Below, in pieces: positions 1 through 12,917 of a DNA stretch of 64,000 nt; position 1 is the stretch's first letter, and every line of letters starts with the position of its first letter. Location: the NCBI GenBank assembly GCA_013399015.1, contig VWZX01002950.1:191985-255984 (forward strand), in the 5' to 3' direction. This stretch comes from Galbula dea (taxonomy: Eukaryota; Chordata; Aves; Piciformes; Galbulidae). A model generated the notes under the pieces. That model was not told the DNA's origin, searched no databases, and saw only the letters and a program-made list of their open reading frames with translations. The position numbers and the translations under genes are program-made.

Positions 1-114
1 GGCCACCATCCTGTGCAACCTGTTGTGTAGGTGACCCTGCTCTGGCAGTGGGATTGGACTAGAAGATCTCCAGAGGTCCCTTGCAACCACTAACAAGTCT
101 GTTATTCCGTGAAG
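1..114 (+). repeat. CR1 LINE fragment, 3' end, sense
   Basis: The stretch reads like the last ~110 bases of an avian CR1: CCTGCTCTGGCAG, then GGACTAGAAGATCTCCAGAGG and CCCTTGCAACC, ending in a degraded TCTGTTATTCCGTG tail. The window edge cuts its 5' side, so the true start lies outside. It is diverged from the younger copies in this window. Confidence 0.8.
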
Positions 115-3100
115 TCAGGGAGGCTGCTCCTTTGGCTGTGCCCTGGCCCTGTGTGGTTCGACTGTTCCTGGAGCAGCAGTCCCTGCAGTGGGTCAGCAGC
201 ACTTCTCATGGACCTCTCTGCACGCCCAAGCCTGCCTGCTTAGCAGCTTCAGGTCTTTGATGGTGCAGGATTACCTGTTACTTAGCAGGGGTGATGCAAT
301 GTTATTTCTCAGTTTGCTAGAAGTGGATTGAGGTTTGATATTTTAAGGTGGGGCTGTGCTGGGGGGCAAGGTGAAGCTGGGAGCTCATAAAAGAAAATCT
401 GTAATGCACCTCGATATCTCCTCTGAAGCATGTATGAGGTCTTAATCCTTTTACCACTGAATGTCCTATACTTAGGTTGCTCTGTCAATGTGGAATTTTA
501 TTTTCCATGTGCCAGTAAATATTTCAGGCTTTAATTATTCATATTGTTTTATGGGTTCTGTGTTCCTGAAACAGCAATCCCTTTTGAAATCTCTCATCCA
601 CTTAGGAGAAGTAGTCTTTACCTATGAATTTCACTTTCCCATGGGGATAATAAGGAGGCAGTTTTTGCTTTTGATGGTATGTGGAAATAAATGAATGTGA
701 TGGATGCAGAGACATCTTTTTTTTTTTTTAATTATTATTAATCTTTTATTTTCTTAGTGGGGTAGGAAGTGGCTCTCTGGTTCCATTTTAGTCACTTGTG
801 GCATCTGGGAAATGAGAATGAGAGGGGACTGAACCCTGTGCTTACACTGACAGCTAGGTGTGAGAACAGGCTTCTGAGGTGTAGATGCCATTGGTTCTCT
901 TTCATGGAGCTTGAAGGTAGGCAGTCTTTTTGCAGGACCCAGATCTGTCAAATTGAAATAAAAATAAATACAGGTCTGGTTTCTCAGCACTTGGCTGCTT
1001 GACTGTTCATTTCTCTCTCTTTCCTTTGCCCTTCTTTGTGTTTAGAAATTTTATACAAAGAAATTAAAATAAAAACACCTGGCTTATTTGGACAATGTTA
1101 GTTTCTTATAGTTAAGTGTTGTGGGTTTGGGGTTCTTTTTCCTTTGGTTTTAAAATTTTAAATATCATTCTGTGAAATGAATCTGCAAAGCAGCAGGTAG
1201 ATTGAAAAGGAATACTTTCTGCCACACAAGTAATAGAGCTCCCAGGGGGAGAAGGACTGGAAGCAGAGGGAAGAATGCACACAAGAAATAATCTCTCTCT
1301 GCCTGTGCTGTTTAACACCTCAGAGCTTTTCTGCATGGGGCATGAGTAAACTGCCAGCTGTCTTTGGTGTTCAGGAAGAACTACTCCCCTTTCCCTGAAT
1401 CATTTGGAGTCATTTGAGTGTATCTGTGCATTAGCAAGATTTTTTTTTTTCTGGCTCCCCTCCTGATGCCTCTGAGTGAGCACTGCTTGGGAAAGCTTCT
1501 TGCAGTGTGAGGATCCCTGAGCTGATGCAGAGTAGTATTACACAAGTTGTAAAGAGACTATTTGGGATTGGTGGTGGTGGTGGGAACCATGTTTTTGGAT
1601 GTCTGTGGTTATTGGGGGTTTTTGTCTTTTTTTTTGTTTTGTTCTTTAAATCTTGAGTGAGAGAAGCTGCATGAATGAAACACAAATGTGGCCGGAAGCA
1701 AAAGAGGGTTTACCAAAACCCCTTTGGCTTTGCTTCCCTAAGACTTTTAGGAGGTTTATTTCCCCTGAGTGTGAGTCTTGTCTGTGAAGTTTTGTGTTCA
1801 GGTATGATGCTGTGTGTATGTTTTGCCTTTTTCTGTCTATGATAGTGCTCAGTTGCAGAAAGTGCAAGCTTTTATGCCGTGTTTATCCACTTGAAAGTTT
1901 GTGTTTTGCTGGCTGTGTCTTTTAGAGCAGCTAGGAGTAAACTGGGATCTGATGAGGGAGCTGATCCCTCTGTCTGCCTCCCCCAGCAAGTTATCATCCC
2001 ATGCCTAGCAGAAAGCAGTGTGCTGTGCTGCCCTAAATAAACTTTCTTGCTGTGTTCCAAGAGGCTGATAGCTTTCATTGATAGAGTATAAGTGAGACAA
2101 ACCAGCCTGCTGTAAAGCCTCTGTGACTAGTGGGTCAGTTGGGATATTTAGATCTGTCCTCTATATTTGCTGCCTCACCTACCCTGACTGTAAAGTTCAG
2201 ATCTTTACACCATTATGTGGCAAGCCCTTCTAATTTGCTTATTGTTACTTGATCTTGTAGGTGTTGTCTGAAGAAGCTGACAGAGAGCCCAGCTAGGTAG
2301 TCCCTTGCTTCCTGGGCTTTTGTGTATCTAAACCTGGTGTCTCCTTTCCTTTTGCATAGATCAGAACACCTGCATACATCTGATCCCCCCTAGAGCTGGT
2401 GTCCAGTTAAAGTTTCCCTGCTGTACCTTGTCACAGAGCATGAAACAGTGAAGTAAATAAACAACAGCTATATTGATCAAAGCAGCGTGCAAAGGAATGC
2501 AGGGGCTTTAAAAAAGCAGCTGCTTCCATGGTTCATTTGGACAGGAGATCACTAAGTGTAAGGGTTTATCACCTAGAAGATTCAGGCTGTGAATGTGATA
2601 CGTTTTAGGTCTAGCATTTTTCTGGCTTATTGTCACTTGGGAGTCCTGTCCTGCCTACACAACACAAGGTTGGTTGGAGTGCCTCATGGAGCTGGGCCTG
2701 AGTTCTCTAGTATGGGGAATTTTGTGCTTGGAAAACTCACCCTTGAAATGTTCACTGACCTGAGGAAACAAAGAAACAAAGTTGTTGTCTTCTTCCCTAT
2801 GGCACCTCCTTGCCTCCCACTTCATCCCTGGTCTCCTGCAAAGAATTGTTTTCTCTTGTTTCCATTCCTTTTCTTCTTCCCATGCATCTTCAACTACAAG
2901 AAGTGAAATGATTATGTAGCTGCTCATTTGTCTTCACTATCAGTATGCTTTATTTATTTCTTATTGTATCCTTTTTTTTGGTATTTTCTCTTACTTTCTT
3001 TTCCAGCCCCTTGTTGATTCCCTAGCCCTTTGGATTCTCCATTCACAAGTCAAAAGTAGAGGGTGTAGGAATTAACCCAGGGACTAACCCTGTGTCTCCT

Positions 3101-3797
3101 AAGTCCACATATGCAAACTATATCTTGGCTTCAAAAAAACCTTCCAGACTTCATTTTAAACATGGTTAGTCACAAAGACTCTTCTGACCCTTGAAGTTGT
3201 TCCAGTGGCTGGTGATCTTTACTGAGGTACATGGCTTGTGACCTGAATCTGTTTAGTTTCCCAGAAGCTGATGGCTCTTGTTTATCAAGCTTTAGTTCCA
3301 GCAGCTGAGGTTTAATCTGCTGCAAAACTTGTTTCCATGGAGGGACTGAGACTGTGATCAAGTCTGTGCTGTCCTTGTTGAGTCTCCTGCTGAAGACTTG
3401 TTTCTGGTGGTTGAAATTGTTTGTGAAGCTCTTCCACCCACGCTCTTCAGTCTGTGAGTATAATCCTTCAACTACTGAGAGCAGAATTAGCCATGGTGAC
3501 GTGGATGAATGGCAACACTGTCTCCCATTTGGATCAGCCCCTCACCACAGCAGGGCCCTATTTCTTTCTCCCTTTTCTTCATGTTTTCCTGATCACCACC
3601 TTGCACCTTCAACATCTTTGCTCTTGTTTCTTCTGTTGTCTGTCCTGTGGAATTTCCTTTACCTGCTCTGCTTCCCCTTGCTCAAGGACTGTCCTAGCTT
3701 CTGGTGATGTTCATGTTCTCCTCTTCACCGTTTCTCCAGGACCTAATTATTATACCCTTTGGATAGAGGAATTGACTTGTTTGAAAGCCATTGAGCA
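115..3797. other. Non-coding stretch, probably upstream AGPAT3 intron
   Basis: I see no exon, RNA gene or clear mobile element here. The + strand is rich in T and G, with pure T runs near 719-731, 1441-1451 and 1628-1637. Open frames are short, occur on both strands and resemble no family I know. The composition fits an intron transcribed on the + strand. Confidence 0.5.
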
Positions 3798-4148
3798 AAT
3801 CATAGAATCATAGAGTTGTCAGGGCTGGAGGGGACCTTCAAGATCATCTAGTTCCAATCTCCCTGGCTGGCAGGGACACCTCCCACTAGAGCAGGTTGCC
3901 CACAGCCCCATCCAGCCTGGCCTTAAAAGCTTCCGGGGATGGAGCTTCCACAGCCTCTCTGGGCAACCTATTCCAGTGTCTAACCACCCTAACAGTGAGG
4001 AACTTCCTCCTAATGTCCAATCTAAATCTCCCCTCCTTTAGTTTGGATCCATTCCCCCTAGTCCTATCACTACCTGACCTCCTAAAAAGTCCCTCCTCAG
4101 CTTTTAAATATTGGAAGACTGTTAGTATGGTTCTGCTCTTCAGACTGG
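3798..4148 (-). repeat. CR1 LINE copy, antisense, ~350 bp 3' end
   Basis: It starts with the reverse-complemented CR1 tail (AATCATAGAATCATAGAG) and runs through the typical antisense text GGAGGGGACCTTCAAGATCA, CACCTCCCACTAGA, CCACAGCCTCTCTGGGCAACC and CTAGTCCTATCACTACCTGA. It is 5'-truncated, as most CR1 copies are. It is the same subfamily and orientation as the copy at 41891-42240, with only about 15 differences over roughly 250 aligned bases by eye. The far border near 4148 is approximate. Confidence 0.93.
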
Positions 4149-7100
4149 CTTTGGAGGAAGTGATGATCCCAAGTCACGATGCTCACCAGGCCCAGCAGTG
4201 AGCTGTGTAGGTAGAGCTCTCCCTTTGTTTTCATGGCTCAGTACTTAGAACTAAAAAAAGCTACCTCTTTGCTTTGCCAGGTGCCTGTGAAGGCTTTTGT
4301 GGGGGAAGTAGTCCTTTTGGTCACCTGGAAGGGAAGCAGTGAAACAAACAACAGAACTCGTATCATATACAGGATTCAGTATTATTTGTACTACACCACT
4401 AAGGCTCCATTTGCTTTAAGCCTTATTTTTTTTGCAGGGCTTGAAATAAGCCTTGGAGGCTGTTGATTTCTCAGTTTACAAAGGTAGCCCAGGAAGATAT
4501 TTGAGGAGAGTAAGGGCTTTTTCTCCACCCTTCAATTTGACAGTCAGACTAAGCCTGTTCTGGGGAAAACAGTTGCTTGCCTTGGAAAGGTCATTCATGT
4601 ATTTAAATAACAGCACACAAGAACAGAAAACTCTTTCAGAGCAGGTGTCCAGAGGTACAACAGGAGATATCTGCTTGTCTCTTATTATACCTGTCACCAC
4701 AGAAATCTGGTGAATGAGTCTCCAGTTGCCAGCAGGAGAAGGAAATTACAGTGAACAATAAATAAGAGGCCCACAGGGAGCACCTGAAGCATTATCTTTC
4801 ACACAGACTGAAAGCTCTTTTCTGCTGTGCAGAAAAAGAATAAATAAGTAAAACTTTAGTATGCCACTATGGGACACATGTGAAGCATTAAGAAAAATTA
4901 AAAGGTCAGGTTACTTGCAGTTCTCACTGAAGTTAGAAGCTTATCTCTACACTGACAGAATCCAGAGCAGGTTTTATTTACTTTTCAAAGGAAGGAGAGG
5001 ATCTGGGATCTGAGAGTCTGGCATGGGAATACAAACCCACATTTGTTCCTCAGAGTCAAAAATTGCTTGGTGAAATAGATTGTATTTTGCATGTTTGTTG
5101 GAGCATGTGTACCTTTGCAGTTGTAATTTTTCATTACGTGGTACTTTTCCTTTGCTTGGGGGGCACATCTGTCCCCGAGGTGGGATATTAGCCTAGAGGA
5201 CTGCATCGATATGGACTTCCCTTGATCTTTGCTATGTGGTAAGGAGTGTTTTCTGTCTTGCTGTTGGCCTGTACAGTAGCAAAAGCCCTAGGTTTTGCTG
5301 TTCCAGCATTTTGGAGTTGGAAATCCTGTGGGTTTCTTGAAGGAACGTGCATGTTCCGTACGTGCTGTGGGACGTGCTCGGCTGAGGAGGATGGTTTTGG
5401 CCAAGAACACTGCACCAAAATGTTTTCCACATGATGGGCTGCTCCTGCATCACATTCAGCAGCTGTTCCCTCATATCGCTATCTTCTGCAGTGCTGTCCT
5501 CTGCCAATTCTTTCCTCTCTCCCTAAGGAGAATGCACACTGGTGAGCTGATTCATCAGCCCAGTCATTAGCTGTGCTCAAATTAGTCCTTTCCCCAGGCT
5601 TCCGAGTAGTGTCCAAACACGAGCAGGAGTGGATGGTGCTAAGGTAGTAGTGTATGACTATGGTGAGGATTTATCCCCAGTGTTTCTGAGGGTCATGTCA
5701 TCCCATTTGGAGGTGGGACTATTTCTGTCCCCTTTTGCAGGTAGCTGTCAGGTCTGCTTAGTTCATTCCTTACGTTGCCCTTTTTGATTCCTTTCATCCC
5801 TGCCCCAGAATTTGGCTGATTCCCGTTGGCTGCCACTCAAAACCCTGGAAGAGAAGTGAACTACCTGCTAGAGATTTTTTTTCCTTTTATTCTGTAGGCA
5901 TTTCTTCCCTCGTTGGGGGAGCAAACACTGAGGTCCACCAGAGGATTTATGTCTAGGTAGTGATAATTTATGTGTGAGAGTTGAGATCTGGTATCAGATT
6001 TCAGTGGCTGAAAAATGCTCTTGGCTGGGAGGATAGGTCAGCTTGCACATCTAGTGCAGGAGCTGGGAAAGCAGAGAAATAGAACAAGAAAGTACTGAAA
6101 AAGTATTTCAGTTTGGACTGTTGCTCCAGGAACTGTCAAATTGTCCTGTTTTGCAGGGGGGATGCTAGCATGCCATTACCCTGTCAGTAGTATCTGTGTT
6201 AGCTTCTTCTGAGAACAAACTTCATTTCTCTTCCTGCACCTGAAGCCTGGATCCCCTCTTGACTCTTGAGGTTGGTGATGTCGGGGGAGATGGGTGTTTT
6301 CCACCAGCTGCTCCAGGAGCACACTCAAAAGACCAGGCTCTTGCCTTCCTGGACTCTCTATTGTTTGGGGAAGAAGGTGGAAGTAAGTGCTTTTTCTGAA
6401 GTTCTGTAGTTGCTTTTTCTCTTGCTCTGGTGGAGGAGCTTGCTCCAGTAGGATGCCATTGCTCTCAAGATGTGAAATGACACGGTCAAGGCCTTCTGCC
6501 ATCATATGGTAGAGCATGTCTGCTGCCACCAAATGAAATTTTTAGCAGCCCAGACGTTGCACAAAAGAGTGACTGTCACCTGTAAAAATGTTGTGGCCCT
6601 CAGTTCCTACCACTAGTGGTGAGCTGATGTGGGCTGAGCAAGCCTGGGCTGAGTGTAGCTACAATCTAGGTTTCCAAGGCTATCTTCCAAACCTTTTACC
6701 TCCACATAGCAGGAGTTATCAACATGGTAACCTGGGCCTTTGCCCTCTGTGGATCCTCAGCCAGTAAGCAGTATTGATTCCAGCCTGGTGCCTGGCCCAG
6801 AACTGCTGTTAAGTAAACAAGGGGGGCAGCCCTCTGTTTGTCCTTCAGGCTTCAGATCATGGAAGGGTATTTCCAGGCCATGGTCTTGTATCTTCCATTA
6901 CTGAAGTGGAACATAGCTTCTGGTTCTGTCTGCACAGAAGGTGAGACACAAATGTCCAGTGCTGTCTGAGTTACAAGGAGCTGCTGTGGACACCTGAGGA
7001 TGTGAGTGAACCTTTTCCGAAGCTGGAATTTCAGTATCCCACATCTGCTTCAGAAGGCTGGAGCACCCAGCATGGCACTCATCAAGGACACATGTCACAG

Positions 7101-10100
7101 AGGAAGACCACTGTGATCAGTGACTGGCAGCAGACTGAGTGGAATGAGGGAAGGAAACAATGTTCCATTACCTATTAGTGTGTGAACGTGTCTGTGCTGA
7201 ATGAAAAGCAAGAGATTCCTGACTGACTCAGCTTAACCTGCACTCCCCAGGTTTGCATGCCTGTATGTGCCCTATGTTCCTTGTGGCACTCACATCAACC
7301 ACCCCTTTTTGTCCTTTCTGATTAGTCTGGACAGCATTTTTGCTGGGACTGCAACCCTTTGAGGCTTCCTTCTGTCCAGGTCTGTGCCTGTGCCTGTTAC
7401 CATGTTCCTTTGAGGAGACCTCATGTCACAGGTTGATTTGCCTTTCAGAAGAAGGGGAGTGGGCTTGAGTGGCAGTGTCTCCCTGCTGGGGTAGGGTCAG
7501 GAAAGGAAGGTAGGTTTGTTAAGGTCTGTATTAGCTGCAGCCATCTCGAGGGAAAAGGTTGGAGAGGGAAGGCAGTGATGCCTAGAGCTTTTAGGATGAG
7601 GATAGCCGAGGCGTATAGCAAACCATACAGGTGTTCCATATCCCAGGTGAGGGTTAGGCCAGGATTAGTTATTTTTATTAACATTAACTAGAAGGGCAGA
7701 GACCTCTTCTAGACTTATAGCAGAAGATGTTTTGTCAGCCATCACTTACTGGGAACCTGTTGTTATATTACCTGTGTCGTCTTGGCCCAACTTCACTACT
7801 TATGTGGAAGCTGCGTGGATGGAGGAGGATGTGTCAGCTCTAACTGGGGCTGACAGCCTTCCCCTTACTCCTGCACTGCTCTACCAGCTGCTGTTGAGTG
7901 GGGACACTGGATGGAGATGGACTTTGCAACAGCTGCCACCTTGCTGTGCTCTCTGCCCGTCTGGCCTTGAGCTGTTGGGCTTGTTTTGAGTGCCTGTGCC
8001 AGCCCAGGATCTCCCTCCTTTGATGCTGGCAATGAGCAGGGCTCAGTGGTGTGACTTTTTCCAGTCTCTCTTAATAGGGGCAGGTGCTGGAGGTCTTGTT
8101 GCAGTCTTAATTCTCCTGAAAGCAGCTTTTCTTGTAGCTTGTGTGCTCTTGACTGCAGTATGGCTGTCCTGGGAGTGACCTCCCAAGTTGTTTGTTTGGA
8201 TGTGTCCTTGTGAGTCTTGTGTTTGTGGCCTGTGTTTAAGGAACCACCTCCTATCTGCAGGATGTCTTCATGGGTCTGCTCAGAGAAGAACATCAGACAG
8301 CTCTAGTGCTGAGAAGGGTATGTGAGCAACTCTGTAATTACAAAGGGCTTATGCCTAGCCTATTGACCTTCATGTGCACAGGTTGTATGTATCCAGGTTG
8401 ACACCTGAGAGCTAACAAAAGCCACAAACCAGCTTAATTTGAGCCTTAAATAATATAACAGAAAGGAAGATTGCCAGAGAGAAAATTCAGTTCATTCACA
8501 GTGCATGTTCTTGACATGCTTATTCTGGAGTTTAATCCATTTTGAAAAAGAGATTATCCAATTCACAAAAAGGTAGATAAGTTGTCTAAAAAAGAATTGT
8601 CATGTGAACTCAATGGCTTTTTATTTAGGAAATAAGAATACATTAGATATGCTGTCCCTTCTCCCACAGAGGTTCTTCTCTTAAGCAAACCCTAACTTTA
8701 TTTTGGTTAGTGTATGTATTTTTTGTTTTGCTTTTAATAACCAGAGAGGATATACAGCATTTGATTTCTCCCTAAGACTTTGGGTAGGTCTGTTACCTTG
8801 CCTTTACAATGTTAAAGAAACTCTTCTTTGGTAGTAGAGGAGGAGCTGGCAACAGTGAATTTCCTTTTCTTGGGAAAAGAGGAGAGAATTCTTGAATTCA
8901 AACAAGCTAGTTCCTTGTCTTTAGTCCTTTTACAGAAGACTAAAATCAAATCACAAGTGCATGGGAAACATTTCAATAAGTAGGGAAGAAAAATAGTTCA
9001 GAACTGGATAGAGTTAGGTGGGTTTACTCAGTTAAAAGCCCTCACAGCAGCTTGTTTTAAAATTGTGTAAAATTAACCTGCAGTCTTGCTCTATTCCATA
9101 GTGCAATAGTGGTGCAGTGCAAGGTCTTCAAAGATAAATATACAAGGGTCAGTCTGAGATGAAGGTAGTTGAGGCACATATGGTTTTTAACTTGGAAAGC
9201 CTATAGTTTTTTGAAAAGCCATACTTTGACATTGTGGCATGGTGCAGATTCACGTAATTTGCACTGTATGAAAGCAGTAATAACCTGCCACTGACCAACC
9301 ATTCATCTGATGTCACTGTGTGCTGAGGTGTTTCTGGTTTAGTTTCATCCTCTGGAGTCCTTCAACTGTCTGTTGTTAACCCTGGGATCAGAGAGCTGTC
9401 GATGTGTAGGTAATGCCAGCTGGAAAAACACTTGGAAGGTATGGCTGAGTGATGAGGAATATCTCTCTTGTAGGTAGGGAATACCTGGAAGGAAGACCAC
9501 ATCCTTCAAGGTCAGAGGAGAGAGAAGGCTCACGTTTATGTACAGAGGTAAGTATTCTCTTTCCACCCTCCTAGCCCAGATTCTGCTCTTTTGATGAATA
9601 CATTGAGATCTAGGTAACACAAACATCTAAAGCACCTGTGAGTAGATAAGTTATCTTTCTGGACCAGGAAACAGGATTGCTGTTAGCTTCAAAATACAAG
9701 TTTTCTTCCCAGTTTCGTGGATGCAAGACACTATCTTAACTAGTTCTTGTTTAATGAAAAGTTTGCTGCTTTGACACAGTTCTCCTTTTCTTGTCTATAT
9801 GATGTATCTTTTCCCACACAAATAACCCACACCTTTGATATTCTGTCCTTGAAAATAAATCTTCAGGTGATTTGCCTATGTTGGGAGGCACAGGGTTAGT
9901 GGGGTAGTGTAAGTATGTTGGAGGCAATGGGGCAGGAGTCTTTAGGGCAAGAGCATGACAGCTGAAAAAGGAGGAGGAAGAGAAAAGAATCTTTTATTGC
10001 CTGAGTATTGCATTGAGGCAGACTGACAAAAAGATGATGCTGAGGAATTTACTTTCCAACTTAGTTGGTTTGTTTGAGTTTTGTTGTTTTGGTTTTGGGT

Positions 10101-11023
10101 TTTTTAGCCCCTCTTTGAAACCAAGGAAACTTCTGTATGCACTCAAACCTCTTAGCCTCGTGTGGTTGGATGGGTGGTGTGATGTACTTGTTGCAGTGCT
10201 CATGTAGCCAGGATTCAGAAAGCAGACTTTCCAGTAGAAGAATTACCAGAAAATGTATTCATCAGGGATCATGGCTTGGTGTTTGGTTTTTTTTGTTTGT
10301 TTGTTTTGCTGTTGGTTTTTTTTTTTAGGTAGACATAAAGGAATAAATACAGAACTATTCAGGTGCTAAAAATAACCACTTGGATTGATGTCTGCTATTT
10401 TTTATCCCCCTTTCAAAGAGACCTTTTTTGATATTTAGAAAGATGCTTCATATCTGTTCAGAATCATTTTGGTTGCACTGATTTTTGAGGGAGAGACAAG
10501 TTAGCTTCTCTTGGTTGGATTTAAGAGTGCAGCGTGGGAATAGAGCAGATGCTGAGGAAGAGATTTGAATCTGCTGCTGGAAAGAGAAGTTGGTTTAATT
10601 ACTGCAGCTGTAGAAGCTAGGCATTTACAATCTCTGAGATCAGAAGACTGCTCAGCTCTTGTGTTTATAGGGGGGAAAAAGCTAATATATACCTCAGTGA
10701 AACCCTAAGATGCATAATGGATCTCACTGAAAAGATGATCCCTTGATAGGAAAGCTGCTTGCACTGAATGGCTTCAGTTATAGTCCAGGATGTAGTAATT
10801 CTGGCATCCTTTTAAGTGTGAGATGAGGGAGTGAGTAAGGTTCTGAAAGATCTCTGATCTTAGAAGATGAGATTTTCATAGTGGGAGAATGATTTACTTG
10901 AGGTGGATTTTGAAGTAATCCTCAATTTGCAGATGAGCTGCTGTGGACGTGCTTGGCCACTTGGTTATGTTCAGAACAGTCCTTAGGGATCTGTGGTGTG
11001 AGAATGAACTGGGGAATCAGTTA
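4149..11023. other. Non-coding stretch with AT-rich blocks
   Basis: No gene is recognisable. At 7732-8178 the + strand has a frame broken by only one stop (7987-7989), and the minus strand is also open there; neither translation resembles a known protein. Positions 8400-8640 are AT-rich with less T/G bias than the surroundings and could be a conserved non-coding element. A run of T and GT low complexity lies at 10279-10326. Confidence 0.45.
10279..10326 (+). repeat. T/GT-rich low-complexity tract
   Basis: The tract is almost entirely T and G, with TTTG units and two long T runs. It is simple sequence, not a coding region, and the short hydrophobic frame across it follows from composition. 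Confidence 0.75.
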
Positions 11024-11162
11024 ACATAGAATCATGTAAGCTGGGAAAGACCTCTAAGATTATCAAGTCCAGCTGTTGACTCAGCACTACCATGCCACTA
11101 AACTATGTCACAAAGTGCCATGTCTATGTGATTTTTGAACACCTCCAGGGGTGGTGGCTCAG
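11024..11162 (-). repeat. CR1 LINE fragment, antisense
   Basis: The fragment begins with ACATAGAATCATGTAAGCTGG and continues GAAAGACCTCTAAGATTATC and AAGTCCAGC, then CACCTCCAGGGGTGGTG. These are the antisense features of the CR1 subfamily that also occurs at 22965-23250. It is diverged and 5'-truncated. Confidence 0.85.
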
Positions 11163-12671
11163 AAGAGTATGCACATCTGTAGTATGATTAGACATATCTA
11201 TGATTATTTTGAGATCTTGAAGAGCTGATAGGTCCAAACTTATCACCCTGTCCACTCTGAAATGGTTTCACCCACAACAAAGAAGAGTTATTTTTTATTT
11301 TCCCCCTCAGATATAGGTTTATTTAACTGTTCCTTCCTTGTGTGTGCTACTAAATGAGATGTCATAGCAGATGTAACTAGTTTCACTGTTTCCTATTCAT
11401 ATCCTACCCACATTAGTTCAGAATTGTAAAGCTTTCTTTTTAAAAGGCTTTTAATTTCCTAATGCAGAGTGCTAAGGGGCTTGGGCAGGAAGTAAACTTT
11501 TCATTAGTTGAAGTGCTTCATAATAGACATTATTTCTAAGATGCTCTTCATCTTCATTGAGGTTCTTAACTAGATCTCTTTAATTTCACTCTGAATTAGG
11601 AACAGTGAATAAACAGAAATACATGTGGTTAGTTTAGTCTAACCAGAGGGAGTACAGCAGCTACTGAGGGGTTGGATCCTTCAGCTACAAGTTGCCGTCC
11701 TGCAGGTTTGTGCCCACTGCTAGAATGTTGCCATCTCCTGAGGTTTGCTGGTGCTGATGCTTACAGGTGCTTTGCAAAAAACTTGGGAGCTTTGAGGGGT
11801 ATCCAGCATCAAGGCAGAGGATGAGGTGAACAGTAGTGAGGTAGCTGAGGGACAATCTTGGAGCGTATTTTTAGCCAGAGCTGCTTGACTTGTGACCCTG
11901 GTGGCAGTTTCTTGCTAAAAGGGAATTAATGTGAGCAGGGAAGGGGTGTTTGGGGGTGAGCTCAAGGACATGATGGGAGTCTGGTGTGCTGGGCACATAC
12001 AGGTTGCTGAGAGGTTCAATCCCAGTGTAACTAATGCTTGACTTACAAGTTTTGATGTTGGAACAGTACAAATATGAGGCTAGTAAAGGGGTAGGTATAT
12101 TTCTGTCAAAGACTTGCTGCAGTTCCCAAATCCCACGAGGTAACTCCCTCCTGTTAACTTTATCTGTGAGTTCCTAAGGAAATGAATAATTTGGAGTATA
12201 GAAAGTCTGCTTGTGGGAGATCAGAGTATGGAAGTTCATCATCAATTGCTTCTCTTAGTGAGTAATTAATAAGAATTGTGTTTTGGGATTTGTAGTTTGT
12301 TTTTTCTCCTGACTGAAGGCCATTTAAAGACTTACATGGCTAAAAGCTATCTCTGGATCTGTTGCACACTAAAGAAAGCATCAGAGCAATGGGAGGAAAA
12401 CTTGCAGAGCCCCAGCAGTGCAATGGATTGATTGATATTCTCCAAGCTTTTCCTGCTATGAGTGAAGGCTTCTTTTTCTGAATGCACTTGCAGAGTCAAT
12501 AACTTCCAGTTACCATCAGGGAAGCATTTAGTTCTTAGGGGCTCTCTGGTCACAGTGGTAGGATGGGTGTCATCCCTTAAGACATTGAGAGAGGTTTGCC
12601 ATGGAAACAGTTTTACCATCTGGGGAGAAAGTTCACTTGTGATTTAAATCATACTATCAAGCTTTTTGTTT

Positions 12672-12917
12672 GGGGTTTCTTGGTATTGTTTTTGCTTGTT
12701 TTTTTTCCCTTATTGCCATCCCTTTGTCAACATTGGGATATTACCTTGTGCAAGGTGGTTTTTAGGGAATGGACAGAGCTGTGTGTCAAGCAAATAACCA
12801 GAAGATACAAAGAGATTGAGACTTCCAGGGGTGAGGAAGAAAACTGACAAGAAAATGGTTTCCAGAAAAAAAGACCAAACCATACCCAAACCAAGCAAAA
12901 ACACACCAAAAGAACCC
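12672..12917. repeat. Imperfect inverted repeat of T-rich/A-rich arms
   Basis: The left arm (about 12672-12698) carries GGGTTTCTTGG and GTTTTTGCTTG. The right arm (about 12892-12917) carries CAAGCAAAAAC and CCAAAAGAACCC, which is its near reverse complement. Arms of about 26 bases are separated by about 190 bases. Transcribed RNA could pair here, but both arms are low-complexity, so chance origin is possible. Confidence 0.5.
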
